From contig CALGIV010000129.1 of the NCBI GenBank assembly GCA_937914785.1, positions 1 through 7,492 on the forward strand: a stretch of DNA of 7,492 nucleotides, written 5' to 3'. Shown in pieces: positions 1 to 5,149 of the stretch (within the stretch, counting starts at the first letter, position 1; each line of letters starts with the position of its first letter). Source of the DNA: an uncultured Eubacteriaceae bacterium (GTDB taxonomy: Bacteria > Bacillota > Clostridia > Eubacteriales > UBA1433). Both the position numbers and the translations under genes were made by a program. The notes beneath the pieces are model-generated. The model did no database searches and had not been told where the DNA came from. It worked only from the letters and a program-made list of their open reading frames with translations.

Positions 1-1
1 T

Positions 2-706
2 GTAGGCATCGATATGACGGCTGTCGTCGAGATCACCGATGCACTGGGCGGAGTGGAAATCGACGTACCTTACGATGTCTGGCACCCAAACCTTTATGAA
101 AAGCCTTATATCGCCAAAGGACAACAGGTGTTGGACGGGAAAAGGATGCTCTTTCTCGCACGGGACCGCGAACATGCCGGCGACGATATCTACCGCACAG
201 AAATGCAGCGCGATATCATCAAGGCCGTATTCGCCCAGTTTAAAAAATCGAACAAGCTGGCCAGTATCCCTAAAATTTATAACTCCGTGATGGAACATAT
301 CGATACCGATATGAATTTTGAACAGATCATCTCCCTTTCACTGGCATTAAAAGACGTCGATCTGGACAATATCGGCACACATGTATTCCCCGGAACATAT
401 GGCTCGCGCAACGGCATTTCGATGTGGATTGTCAATCAATCCGCCCGCGTCGACTTTATCCAGGAACTGTTCGGCATCAATGCGTCGTATTGGGCACAGG
501 ATGCCACCGTGATCGATACGAGGGTCGATCAGGCCAGTCCGCCCCCTGAAAATGATAATCAACCACCGGCGGATCCGGACGACCCAAATACGGACGATAC
601 ACCAACATCCCCTACCGACCCAACACCGACAGAACCTGACCCCGACCCCGCAGAGCCCGATCCGGTTCCGCCGGACGATCCAGACCCGCAAACCAATGTC
701 GATTGA
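2..706 (+). CDS. LCP (LytR-CpsA-Psr) family cell-wall glycopolymer transferase, 5'-truncated
   Basis: This is the C-terminal part of an LCP protein. The family attaches teichoic acids, capsule or other undecaprenyl-phosphate-linked glycopolymers to peptidoglycan on the outer face of the membrane. The reading frame is open through the left edge (codons from base 2), so the ATG at 14 is internal and the membrane anchor and early LCP motifs lie outside the window. Visible LCP signatures are ALGGVEIDVP (bases 41-70), the LDGKRMLFLARDRE segment (about 131-172) with its conserved arginines, and the following YRTEMQRDII segment, which matches the D-x-x-R-x-x-RQ-type motif that binds lipid phosphate. 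The catalytic part ends around base 520 and is followed by a Pro/Asp-rich tail of about 55 residues. The gene ends convergently with the ABC-F gene. Family assignment is firm; which polymer it transfers cannot be told. Confidence 0.88.
   Translation, partial: VGIDMTAVVEITDALGGVEIDVPYDVWHPNLYEKPYIAKGQQVLDGKRMLFLARDREHAGDDIYRTEMQRDIIKAVFAQFKKSNKLASIPKIYNSVMEHIDTDMNFEQIISLSLALKDVDLDNIGTHVFPGTYGSRNGISMWIVNQSARVDFIQELFGINASYWAQDATVIDTRVDQASPPPENDNQPPADPDDPNTDDTPTSPTDPTPTEPDPDPAEPDPVPPDDPDPQTNVD
539..703 (+). other. Low-complexity Pro/Asp-rich C-terminal tail of the LCP protein
   Basis: From base 539 to the stop codon the protein is almost entirely Pro, Asp, Glu, Thr and Asn, with DPDP, EPDP and PPDDP runs. 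It has no predicted fold and is strongly acidic. Such tails occur on some wall-associated LCP proteins and probably act as a flexible extracellular spacer in the wall; that role is inferred. The tail makes spurious Gly/Ser-rich and Arg-rich open frames on other strands and frames. Confidence 0.75.
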
Positions 707-733
707 TCATAAAACTCATCAAATATCAAATAA

Positions 734-760
734 AAAGCAGACGTTTTTGACATCTGCTTT
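734..760. terminator. Intrinsic terminator between convergent LCP and ABC-F genes
   Basis: An 8-bp stem, AAAGCAGA (734-741) with TCTGCTTT (753-760), encloses an 11-base loop in which two further inner pairs can form. Read on the minus strand the stem runs into TTTTTATTT, a proper U-tract, and it sits 12 bases after the ABC-F stop, so it mainly ends that gene. On the plus strand it lies about 27 bases after the LCP stop with only the stem's own TTT as a U-tract, so it may also stop LCP transcripts, less efficiently. Confidence 0.8.
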
Positions 761-772
761 ACTGTGTTAAAA

Positions 773-2665
773 TTATCTATTCTGCAGATATTCCTCCGAT
801 AAAACAAGCCACTGCTCTTCATATTCTTCCAACAATGCCTTGTTTTCCTGATACTTTAAAACCACGTCGCTGCTGTCTGCCTGCTTATAAAAGTCTTCAT
901 CGCACATCTTCTCTTCATCAGCCGTTATCTGCGCCTGAAGCGCAGCGATCTCACTTTCCAGTACAGCGATTTTATTCTGCATTTTCTTCAGCGTATAATC
1001 CCGCTTTTCACGCTTCGGTTTTACCTTTTCCGCTATCTGCCCACCCTCTTTGCGCTGCTGCTCGATGCGCGATAAGTAATAGGCATAATTTCCGTCATAC
1101 GGTTGAATCACACCATTTTCAAACACGAGCAGATGATCACAGGTATTGTTCAAAAACTGCCTGTCATGGCTTACCATAACTAAAGTGCCATCGTATGAAT
1201 TGATCGCACGCTCAAGCGCTTCAATCGACGCGATGTCCAAATGATTTGTCGGCTCATCCAGTAAGACCAGATTTGCGCCGGCCAGCATCGTTTTCAACAA
1301 ACTCAATCGGCTCTTCTCGCCGCCCGACAAAATGGCGATCTCCTTTTGTACATCCTCGCCGAAAAACAGAAATGACGCAAGATAATTCCGCGCCTGCGTA
1401 TATGTCAGAGACTGCTCAGCGGTATACAGAATCTCCTCGAGCACCGTCTCACACGTAAAGCTTTGCTGCTGCGCATAATAGGCCGTCTTTACATTCTGTC
1501 CGGCGATGATCTGCCCTTTGTCCGGCACTTCCTCACCGGCGATCATTTTCAGCAGAGTCGACTTTCCCGTACCGTTCGCACCGAAAATACCAACCTTTTG
1601 TTTACGGTAAATCAACTGTGAAAAATTATCGATAACCGTTTTATCGCCGTAACGTTTCGTCACCGAATCAAACTGCAGGACTTGTTTCACGGAGGGTGAT
1701 GCCTGATGAAAGACAAGCTCCACTACTGCCGCAGACCCCTGCGGCTTTTCGAGCAACTCCATCTTATCGAGCGCCTTCTGACGGCTTTCTGCCTGCCGGA
1801 TGCTTTTCTCACGATTAAATTGTTTAAAACGCGTGATAATTTCCTCCTGCCGCGCAATTTCCTTTTGCTGATTTTCAAATTGCTCTCGTTTTACTGCAAT
1901 GTCAATTTCCCGTCTCCTCAAATAATCGGTATAATTGCCATCGTATATCGTCAATTTTCCATTCTCAATTTCGAAAATACGCTTTACCGTCCGATCGAGA
2001 AAATGACGGTCATGCGATATTGTTATCACCGTACTGCTGCACTCGGACAAATAATTTTCAAGCCAGGCAATCGACGTGATATCGAAGAAATTCGTCGGTT
2101 CATCCAACAGCAGCACATCCGGCTCGCTGAGCAGCAGTTTTGCAAAGGCCACTTTGTTTTGCTGCCCGCCGCTAAGCCGCTCTACAGGCCTGTTGGCTTC
2201 CTCCTCACGAAAGCCGAAACCATAAATCATCCCGCGCACCCGAGAGTGAATACTGTAGGCATCTCTGCTTTCATAGACATCCATCTTCTCGGCGTATTGC
2301 GCCAACATCTTTTCCTGCTCTACAACATTGATATTGTTATTGGCAATCTCCTCCTGCAGATGCATCAATTCCGCTTCCAGCGCAAAAACATCGTCAAATG
2401 CGTGCAGGAGGTTTTCATAAATGGTTTCTTCCTCGTTTAGCTCCGGCGTTTGCGTCAGCAAACCAAATGTCGTATCTGCAGGGATCAAGACCGACCCTGC
2501 ATCCGGCTTTAACTGCTTTGTCAGGATTTTGAACAAGGTTGTCTTGCCGGCGCCATTTCGGCCGATCAATCCTATTTTGTCTCCCTTCTGAACGCCAAAA
2601 GAAACATTGGTTAAAATTTGCCTTGCACCGAATGAAATGCCGATTCCGCTGGCTGTTAGTTGCAT
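773..2665 (-). CDS. ABC-F family ATPase, YdiF-like
   Basis: ABC-F proteins are soluble tandem ATPases without membrane domains. Characterised members bind the ribosomal E site and help stalled ribosomes, and some give antibiotic resistance. From the chosen start the protein has 630 residues. NBD1 has Walker A GRNGAGKT (35-42), signature LSGGQQ (164-169), Walker B LLLDEP (185-190) and switch SHDRHF (217-222). NBD2 has GANGTGKS (362-369), LSGGEKS (446-452), LVLLDEP (466-472) and SHDRQF (499-504). A charged helical linker (about 249-306) joins them, and a C-terminal coiled-coil extension begins near 540. Both catalytic glutamates are present, so both sites look active. The NBD1 D-loop reads DEPTNFFD rather than the usual DEPTNHLD. 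I chose the ATG at 2665 over the GTG at 2683 because AAAGGA lies 8 bases before it. It diverges from rex; as I recall, ydiF also lies near rex in Bacillus subtilis. There is no specific evidence for a resistance role. Confidence 0.93.
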   Translation of the reverse strand: MQLTASGIGISFGARQILTNVSFGVQKGDKIGLIGRNGAGKTTLFKILTKQLKPDAGSVLIPADTTFGLLTQTPELNEEETIYENLLHAFDDVFALEAELMHLQEEIANNNINVVEQEKMLAQYAEKMDVYESRDAYSIHSRVRGMIYGFGFREEEANRPVERLSGGQQNKVAFAKLLLSEPDVLLLDEPTNFFDITSIAWLENYLSECSSTVITISHDRHFLDRTVKRIFEIENGKLTIYDGNYTDYLRRREIDIAVKREQFENQQKEIARQEEIITRFKQFNREKSIRQAESRQKALDKMELLEKPQGSAAVVELVFHQASPSVKQVLQFDSVTKRYGDKTVIDNFSQLIYRKQKVGIFGANGTGKSTLLKMIAGEEVPDKGQIIAGQNVKTAYYAQQQSFTCETVLEEILYTAEQSLTYTQARNYLASFLFFGEDVQKEIAILSGGEKSRLSLLKTMLAGANLVLLDEPTNHLDIASIEALERAINSYDGTLVMVSHDRQFLNNTCDHLLVFENGVIQPYDGNYAYYLSRIEQQRKEGGQIAEKVKPKREKRDYTLKKMQNKIAVLESEIAALQAQITADEEKMCDEDFYKQADSSDVVLKYQENKALLEEYEEQWLVLSEEYLQNR

Positions 2666-2673
2666 TTTAAAAT

Positions 2674-2679
2674 TCCTTT
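2674..2679 (-). promoter_or_regulatory. Ribosome binding site that fixes the ABC-F start
   Basis: On the minus strand AAAGGA is followed by 8 bases and then ATG (2663-2665). It lies inside the six-codon extension that begins at the GTG at 2681-2683, and nothing comparable precedes that GTG. The ATG is therefore the better start. Confidence 0.75.
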
Positions 2680-2690
2680 GCACTTAAGTG

Positions 2691-2719
2691 TTTACTTACG
2701 TTTGTTTATTTGATATAAT
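2691..2719 (+). promoter_or_regulatory. Promoter of rex, extended -10
   Basis: TTTACT (2691-2696) is followed by a 17-base spacer and a perfect TATAAT (2714-2719), with the extended TG motif at 2711-2712. Transcription would start near 2726, leaving an AT-rich leader of about 110 bases before rex in which I see no strong structure. Confidence 0.7.
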
Positions 2720-2727
2720 ATTATCAA
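2710..2727. promoter_or_regulatory. Candidate Rex-type operator over the divergent promoters
   Basis: TTGATATAATATTATCAA is an 18-base inverted repeat with arms TTGATA and TATCAA. It matches 11 of the 14 fixed positions of the clostridial Rex consensus TTGTTAA-N4-TTAACAA. It covers the -10 boxes of both divergent promoters and the predicted rex start, where a repressor would block both genes. Rex autoregulation is known in several bacteria. Binding here is inferred from resemblance and position only. Confidence 0.4.
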
Positions 2728-2743
2728 TCTATGATGTTGTTAT
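2715..2743 (-). promoter_or_regulatory. Candidate promoter of the ABC-F gene
   Basis: Minus-strand ATAACA (2738-2743, four of six to the -35 consensus), a 17-base spacer and TATTAT (2715-2720, five of six to the -10 consensus). The start would fall near 2708, giving a leader of about 43 bases. The region is AT-rich, so chance matches are likely. Confidence 0.4.
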
Positions 2744-2834
2744 TAAATATGGTATTCTATATCTATACATAGTAATATATTTCGATCGTAAATATCAACT
2801 GTTTTACCGATATTCATTCAAATGGAGGGAATGC

Positions 2835-3482
2835 ATGCAGACTTTTTCTAAAAACGCACCAATGCCTGTTATCCGGCGGCTCCCAAAATACCGAAAGTAT
2901 TTGGAAGAATTGCTCGAAGAAGGCATTATGAAAGTCTCTTCGAAAGAGCTGTCCGACCGTATGGGCTCCACAGCTTCACAAATCCGTCAGGATCTGAACT
3001 ATTTCGGCGGTTTCGGTCAGCAAGGATATGGCTATAATGTCAGCGAGCTCATCGATATTATCGACGATATTCTGGCAGTCAAGCGCACTTATAAGTCCAT
3101 CATCCTCGGTGCCGGCAACCTCGGACGCGCCATCGTCAACTATATTACCAGTCTGGAATCCGGCACGGAAATCAAGGCGATTTTTGATATTGACTACAAC
3201 AAGGCAGGGACACTGATCAACAATATCCCCGTCTATCATAACAGTGCGTTGAAAGAATATACCGCTTCACACAAGATCGACATTGCCATCTTGACTGTGC
3301 CGAAGTCTTCGGGCTTAATGGCCGCAAAGCAAGTTGTTCAAAATGGCGTGAAAGCCATCTGGAATTTTTCAACCGTAGACTTGTTGTTGGATATTGAAGA
3401 AGACATCGTCGTCGAAAACGTTTCGATCAATGAGAGCTTTTATGTGCTTACCTACCTGCTCTCGGAACGTTTAGACGGCTAA
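2835..3482 (+). CDS. rex: Redox-sensing transcriptional repressor Rex
   Basis: Rex is a cytoplasmic dimeric repressor that senses the NADH/NAD+ ratio: NADH releases it from DNA, derepressing fermentation and respiration genes. The 215-residue product matches the usual family length of about 205-215. Residues 1-80 form the winged-helix DNA-binding domain, with the diagnostic IRQDLNYFGGFGQQGYGY segment at 50-67. A Rossmann domain follows, with the dinucleotide motif LGAGNLGRAI at 91-100, an acidic strand end IFDID at 116-120, and a C-terminal swapped helix. NFSTVDL (177-183) and VENVSI (193-198) are typical of the family. The start is the ATG at 2835 because GGAGGG (2824-2829) lies 5 bases upstream; the frame is open further upstream, but that extension is hydrophobic, AT-rich and unlike Rex. 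It has its own promoter and possible self-repression through the 2710-2727 site. Confidence 0.96.
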   Translation: MQTFSKNAPMPVIRRLPKYRKYLEELLEEGIMKVSSKELSDRMGSTASQIRQDLNYFGGFGQQGYGYNVSELIDIIDDILAVKRTYKSIILGAGNLGRAIVNYITSLESGTEIKAIFDIDYNKAGTLINNIPVYHNSALKEYTASHKIDIAILTVPKSSGLMAAKQVVQNGVKAIWNFSTVDLLLDIEEDIVVENVSINESFYVLTYLLSERLDG

Positions 3483-3490
3483 AAAAATGA

Positions 3491-3518
3491 TTGCAATTTA
3501 AATTTTTTATGGTATTAT
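3491..3518 (+). promoter_or_regulatory. Promoter of glnA, extended -10
   Basis: TTGCAA (3491-3496), a 16-base spacer and TATTAT (3513-3518), with the extended TG motif at 3510-3511. It begins 9 bases after the rex stop codon. Transcription would start near 3525, giving a leader of about 70 bases that carries the terminator hairpin. I find no TGTNA-N7-TNACA GlnR box around it. Confidence 0.6.
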
Positions 3519-3530
3519 AAAAACATCAAT

Positions 3531-3549
3531 GTTTGGCAACGGCGTCAAC
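3531..3549 (+). promoter_or_regulatory. Candidate antiterminator hairpin in the glnA leader
   Basis: TTGGC (3533-3537) pairs with GTCAA (3544-3548), including one G-U pair, around the six-base loop AACGGC (3538-3543). A further G-C pair (3531 with 3549) forms if T3532 bulges. Its 3' half, 3542-3549, is also the 5' arm of the terminator, so the two structures cannot coexist. The loop has A at position 1 and G at position 4, as in hairpins bound by ANTAR-domain antiterminators. The stem is short and a convincing second ANTAR hairpin is missing. Confidence 0.35.
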
Positions 3550-3580
3550 AACAGTTTGTTTGTTGGCGCTTTTTTATTTT
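3542..3580 (+). terminator. Intrinsic terminator (attenuator) in the glnA leader
   Basis: GCGTCAACAA (3542-3551) pairs with TTGTTGGCGC (3560-3569) as a 10-bp stem with one G-U pair and an 8-base loop, followed by TTTTTTATTTT (3570-3580). The AGGAGG ribosome binding site of glnA starts at the next base. No promoter can fit between the hairpin and the glnA start, so every glnA transcript made from upstream must read through it. It also ends rex transcripts. This is the geometry of an attenuator; what controls read-through is unknown. Confidence 0.8.
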
Positions 3581-3594
3581 AGGAGGTTCTTATT

Positions 3595-4929
3595 ATGTTA
3601 GGCGTTAACACCAAAGAAGATGTCTTAAAAAAAGCGGAAGAATTGGGGGTGGAATTCATCCACCTGCAGTTTACCGACTTGATCGGTACACTGAAAAATA
3701 TTTCAATTACGAAAAGTCAGCTTAAAAAAGCACTCGACAATGAGATTATGTTCGACGGCTCTTCCATCGACGGTTTTGTCCGCATTGAAGAAAGCGATAT
3801 GTATTTGCGTCCCGACATCAAGACGTTTGAAGTATATCCCTGGAAACCGCAAATCGGCCAGGAAGCCCGCCTGATCTGCGATATTTACAATCCCGACGGC
3901 ACGCCGTTTGAAGGCTGTCCGCGCAATATTTTAAAAAAAGTCATCCGCAAAAGCGACGAAATGGGCTATTTTATGAACGCCGGCCCCGAATGTGAGTTCT
4001 TTTTGTTCCATTTGGACGAAGAAGGCAAAGCGACGTTGAAGACAAATGACGAAGCCGAATACTTTTCGCTCGCCCCTGTCGACCTGGGCGAAGCGGCGCG
4101 CCGGGATATGGTGCTCACGCTGCAGAAAATGGGTTTTGAAATCGAAGCCTCTCACCATGAGTGCGCGCCGGGGCAACATGAAATCGACTTTAAATATTCA
4201 GACGTGCTCACGGCTGCCGACAATATTATGACGTTTAAAATGGTCGTGCGCATCATTGCACAAAAACACGGACTGCACGCAACATTTATGCCCAAACCGG
4301 TCTACGGGCTGGCCGGCAGCGGTATGCACATCAATCAATCGCTGTTTAAGGGCGGCAAAAACGCGTTTTACGACCCCGACGGCAAAGATGAATTAAGCGC
4401 TATCGCCTTCAATTACATCGCCGGCCTGCTAAAGTACGCGCGTCCTATGAGCGCAATTACCAATCCGACTGTCAATTCATATAAACGTCTCGTACCCGGA
4501 TATGAAGCACCCATTTACGTTGCCTGGTCGCATAAAAACCGCAGTCCTCTGATCCGCATCCCGGCCAAACGCGGCGAATCTACGCGCATCGAGGTGCGCC
4601 ATCCCGACCCATCTGCAAACCCTTACCTGGCGATGGCCGTCAACCTGGCCGCCGGCCTGAAAGGCATTGAAGAAAATATGCAGGCGCCGCCGGCCGAAAT
4701 GGCTAATTTATATAAAATGTCGCCGGAAGAGCGCGTGAAAAAAGACATTCACAACCTGCCGGCCACGCTGGAAGAAGCCATTCGCGAGTTGAAGAATTGC
4801 CCCTTTATGCTTAAAGTCATCGGTCCGCACGCGGAAGACAAATACATCCAGGCCAAAATGACCGACTGGATGAACTACTCAATGCATGTCAGCGAGTGGG
4901 AAATCGAGACGTATTTAAATAAAATTTAA
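3595..4929 (+). CDS. glnA: Type I glutamine synthetase, GSI-alpha
   Basis: The enzyme makes glutamine from glutamate, ammonia and ATP in the cytoplasm, the main entry of ammonia into metabolism; it acts as a dodecamer. The 444-residue length equals that of Bacillus subtilis GlnA. The beta-grasp N-domain includes FDGSSIDGF (53-61). The catalytic domain shows the metal and ammonia motifs NAGPECEFF (128-136) and GQHEIDF (193-199), the ATP-site GSGMHINQSL (241-250), the flexible loop NPTVNSYKRLVPGYEAP (290-306) and NRSPLIRIP (315-323). R63 and E304 correspond to B. subtilis residues implicated in glutamine feedback inhibition. The region around 390 lacks the adenylylation tyrosine of GSI-beta enzymes, so control is probably by feedback and at the RNA level. 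AGGAGG (3581-3586) lies 8 bases before the ATG. The gene appears monocistronic. Confidence 0.97.
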   Translation: MLGVNTKEDVLKKAEELGVEFIHLQFTDLIGTLKNISITKSQLKKALDNEIMFDGSSIDGFVRIEESDMYLRPDIKTFEVYPWKPQIGQEARLICDIYNPDGTPFEGCPRNILKKVIRKSDEMGYFMNAGPECEFFLFHLDEEGKATLKTNDEAEYFSLAPVDLGEAARRDMVLTLQKMGFEIEASHHECAPGQHEIDFKYSDVLTAADNIMTFKMVVRIIAQKHGLHATFMPKPVYGLAGSGMHINQSLFKGGKNAFYDPDGKDELSAIAFNYIAGLLKYARPMSAITNPTVNSYKRLVPGYEAPIYVAWSHKNRSPLIRIPAKRGESTRIEVRHPDPSANPYLAMAVNLAAGLKGIEENMQAPPAEMANLYKMSPEERVKKDIHNLPATLEEAIRELKNCPFMLKVIGPHAEDKYIQAKMTDWMNYSMHVSEWEIETYLNKI

Positions 4930-4967
4930 TGAATAATTATCCATTTTAAATTGTTTTTATTCATTAA
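4926..4967. repeat. Inverted repeat at the end of glnA
   Basis: TTAATGAATAA (4926-4936) and TTATTCATTAA (4957-4967) form a perfect 11-bp inverted repeat around a 20-base AT-rich loop. The left arm overlaps the glnA stop codon. The stem has only two G-C pairs and no U-tract follows, so it would be a poor intrinsic terminator. It may instead be an mRNA-end structure or a pair of protein sites. I see no better terminator for glnA. Confidence 0.5.
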
Positions 4968-5012
4968 GATTAACTAAATACTTTAAATACCGCTTCATTA
5001 AGCCAAGCTTCA

Positions 5013-5034
5013 TATCGTTACATTTTTAACGATA
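5013..5034. promoter_or_regulatory. Palindrome upstream of ilvE, Rex-like
   Basis: TATCGTTA (5013-5020) and TAACGATA (5027-5034) form a perfect 8-bp inverted repeat around a 6-base centre. The inner 18 bases, TCGTTACATTTTTAACGA, match 11 of 14 fixed positions of the clostridial Rex consensus. It fits a GlnR box less well because the spacing is one base short. It lies about 95 bases before the predicted ilvE start, far for a simple repressor site. It could also form an RNA hairpin after glnA. Confidence 0.35.
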
Positions 5035-5047
5035 ATGAATAACAATA

Positions 5048-5062
5048 AAAATTCAGAATATT
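5048..5062. promoter_or_regulatory. CodY-like box upstream of ilvE
   Basis: AAAATTCAGAATATT matches 12 of 15 positions of the CodY consensus AATTTTCWGAAAATT, including the whole TTCWGAA core. CodY senses branched-chain amino acids (and GTP in some species) and commonly controls ilv genes in Bacillota. The site is centred about 64 bases before the predicted ilvE start. The sequence is AT-rich, and whether this genome encodes CodY cannot be seen. Confidence 0.4.
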
Positions 5063-5084
5063 TTAAAAAAATAGAAAAATTACC

Positions 5085-5112
5085 TTGCTTTATTTCCGCA
5101 TTGTGATATAAT
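5085..5112 (+). promoter_or_regulatory. Promoter of ilvE, extended -10
   Basis: TTGCTT (5085-5090), a 16-base spacer and a perfect TATAAT (5107-5112), with the extended TG motif at 5104-5105. Transcription would start near 5119, leaving a leader of about 31 bases, too short for a T-box or a leader-peptide attenuator. Confidence 0.7.
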
Positions 5113-5149
5113 ACCAAGAAAATCACTTGTTGTTGGAAGGGATACATAC

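Larger units (their letters stand above)
4926..5039. repeat. Spaced TTCATTAA/TTAATGAA repeat between glnA and ilvE
   Basis: The octamer TTCATTAA or its complement occurs at 4926-4933, 4960-4967 and 4994-5001, with a seven-of-eight copy at 5032-5039. Start-to-start steps are 34, 34 and 38 bases. The second and third copies share the longer TTCATTAAG. This could be a set of regulator sites upstream of ilvE or a chance product of AT-rich sequence. Confidence 0.35.

Noticed and set aside
559..822. Gly/Ser-rich minus-strand open frame
   Set aside because: It is the antisense of the Pro/Asp-rich LCP tail, runs across the terminator and overlaps the ABC-F end; no ribosome binding site was noted.
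1706..2440. 244-codon plus-strand open frame inside the ABC-F gene
   Set aside because: It is antisense to strongly conserved ABC-F motifs, and its translation resembles no family I recognise.
2666..2683. GTG start six codons upstream for the ABC-F protein
   Set aside because: The AAAGGA site lies inside this extension and is well placed for the ATG at 2665; the protein from that ATG begins directly with the NBD1 first strand.
2681..2690. CACTTAAGTG, a perfect 10-bp palindrome beside the rex -35
   Set aside because: Short, single copy and without a match to an operator I know; expected by chance in a window of this size more readily than the longer repeats.
2815..2833. CATTC/GAATG pairing around the rex ribosome binding site
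   Set aside because: Only five pairs, with the ribosome binding site in the loop rather than hidden in the stem.
2688..2834. Upstream in-frame extension of rex
   Set aside because: The 49 residues before the ATG at 2835 are hydrophobic and AT-driven, overlap the promoter, and are absent from Rex proteins. A good ribosome binding site precedes 2835.
3483..3594. GlnR box or glutamine riboswitch before glnA
   Set aside because: No TGTNA-N7-TNACA pair with correct spacing is present, and the roughly 70-base leader lacks the features of known glutamine-binding RNAs that I can recall.
4930..5149. T-box or other amino-acid attenuator before ilvE
   Set aside because: The predicted transcript leader is only about 31 bases and contains no terminator hairpin or T-box sequence.
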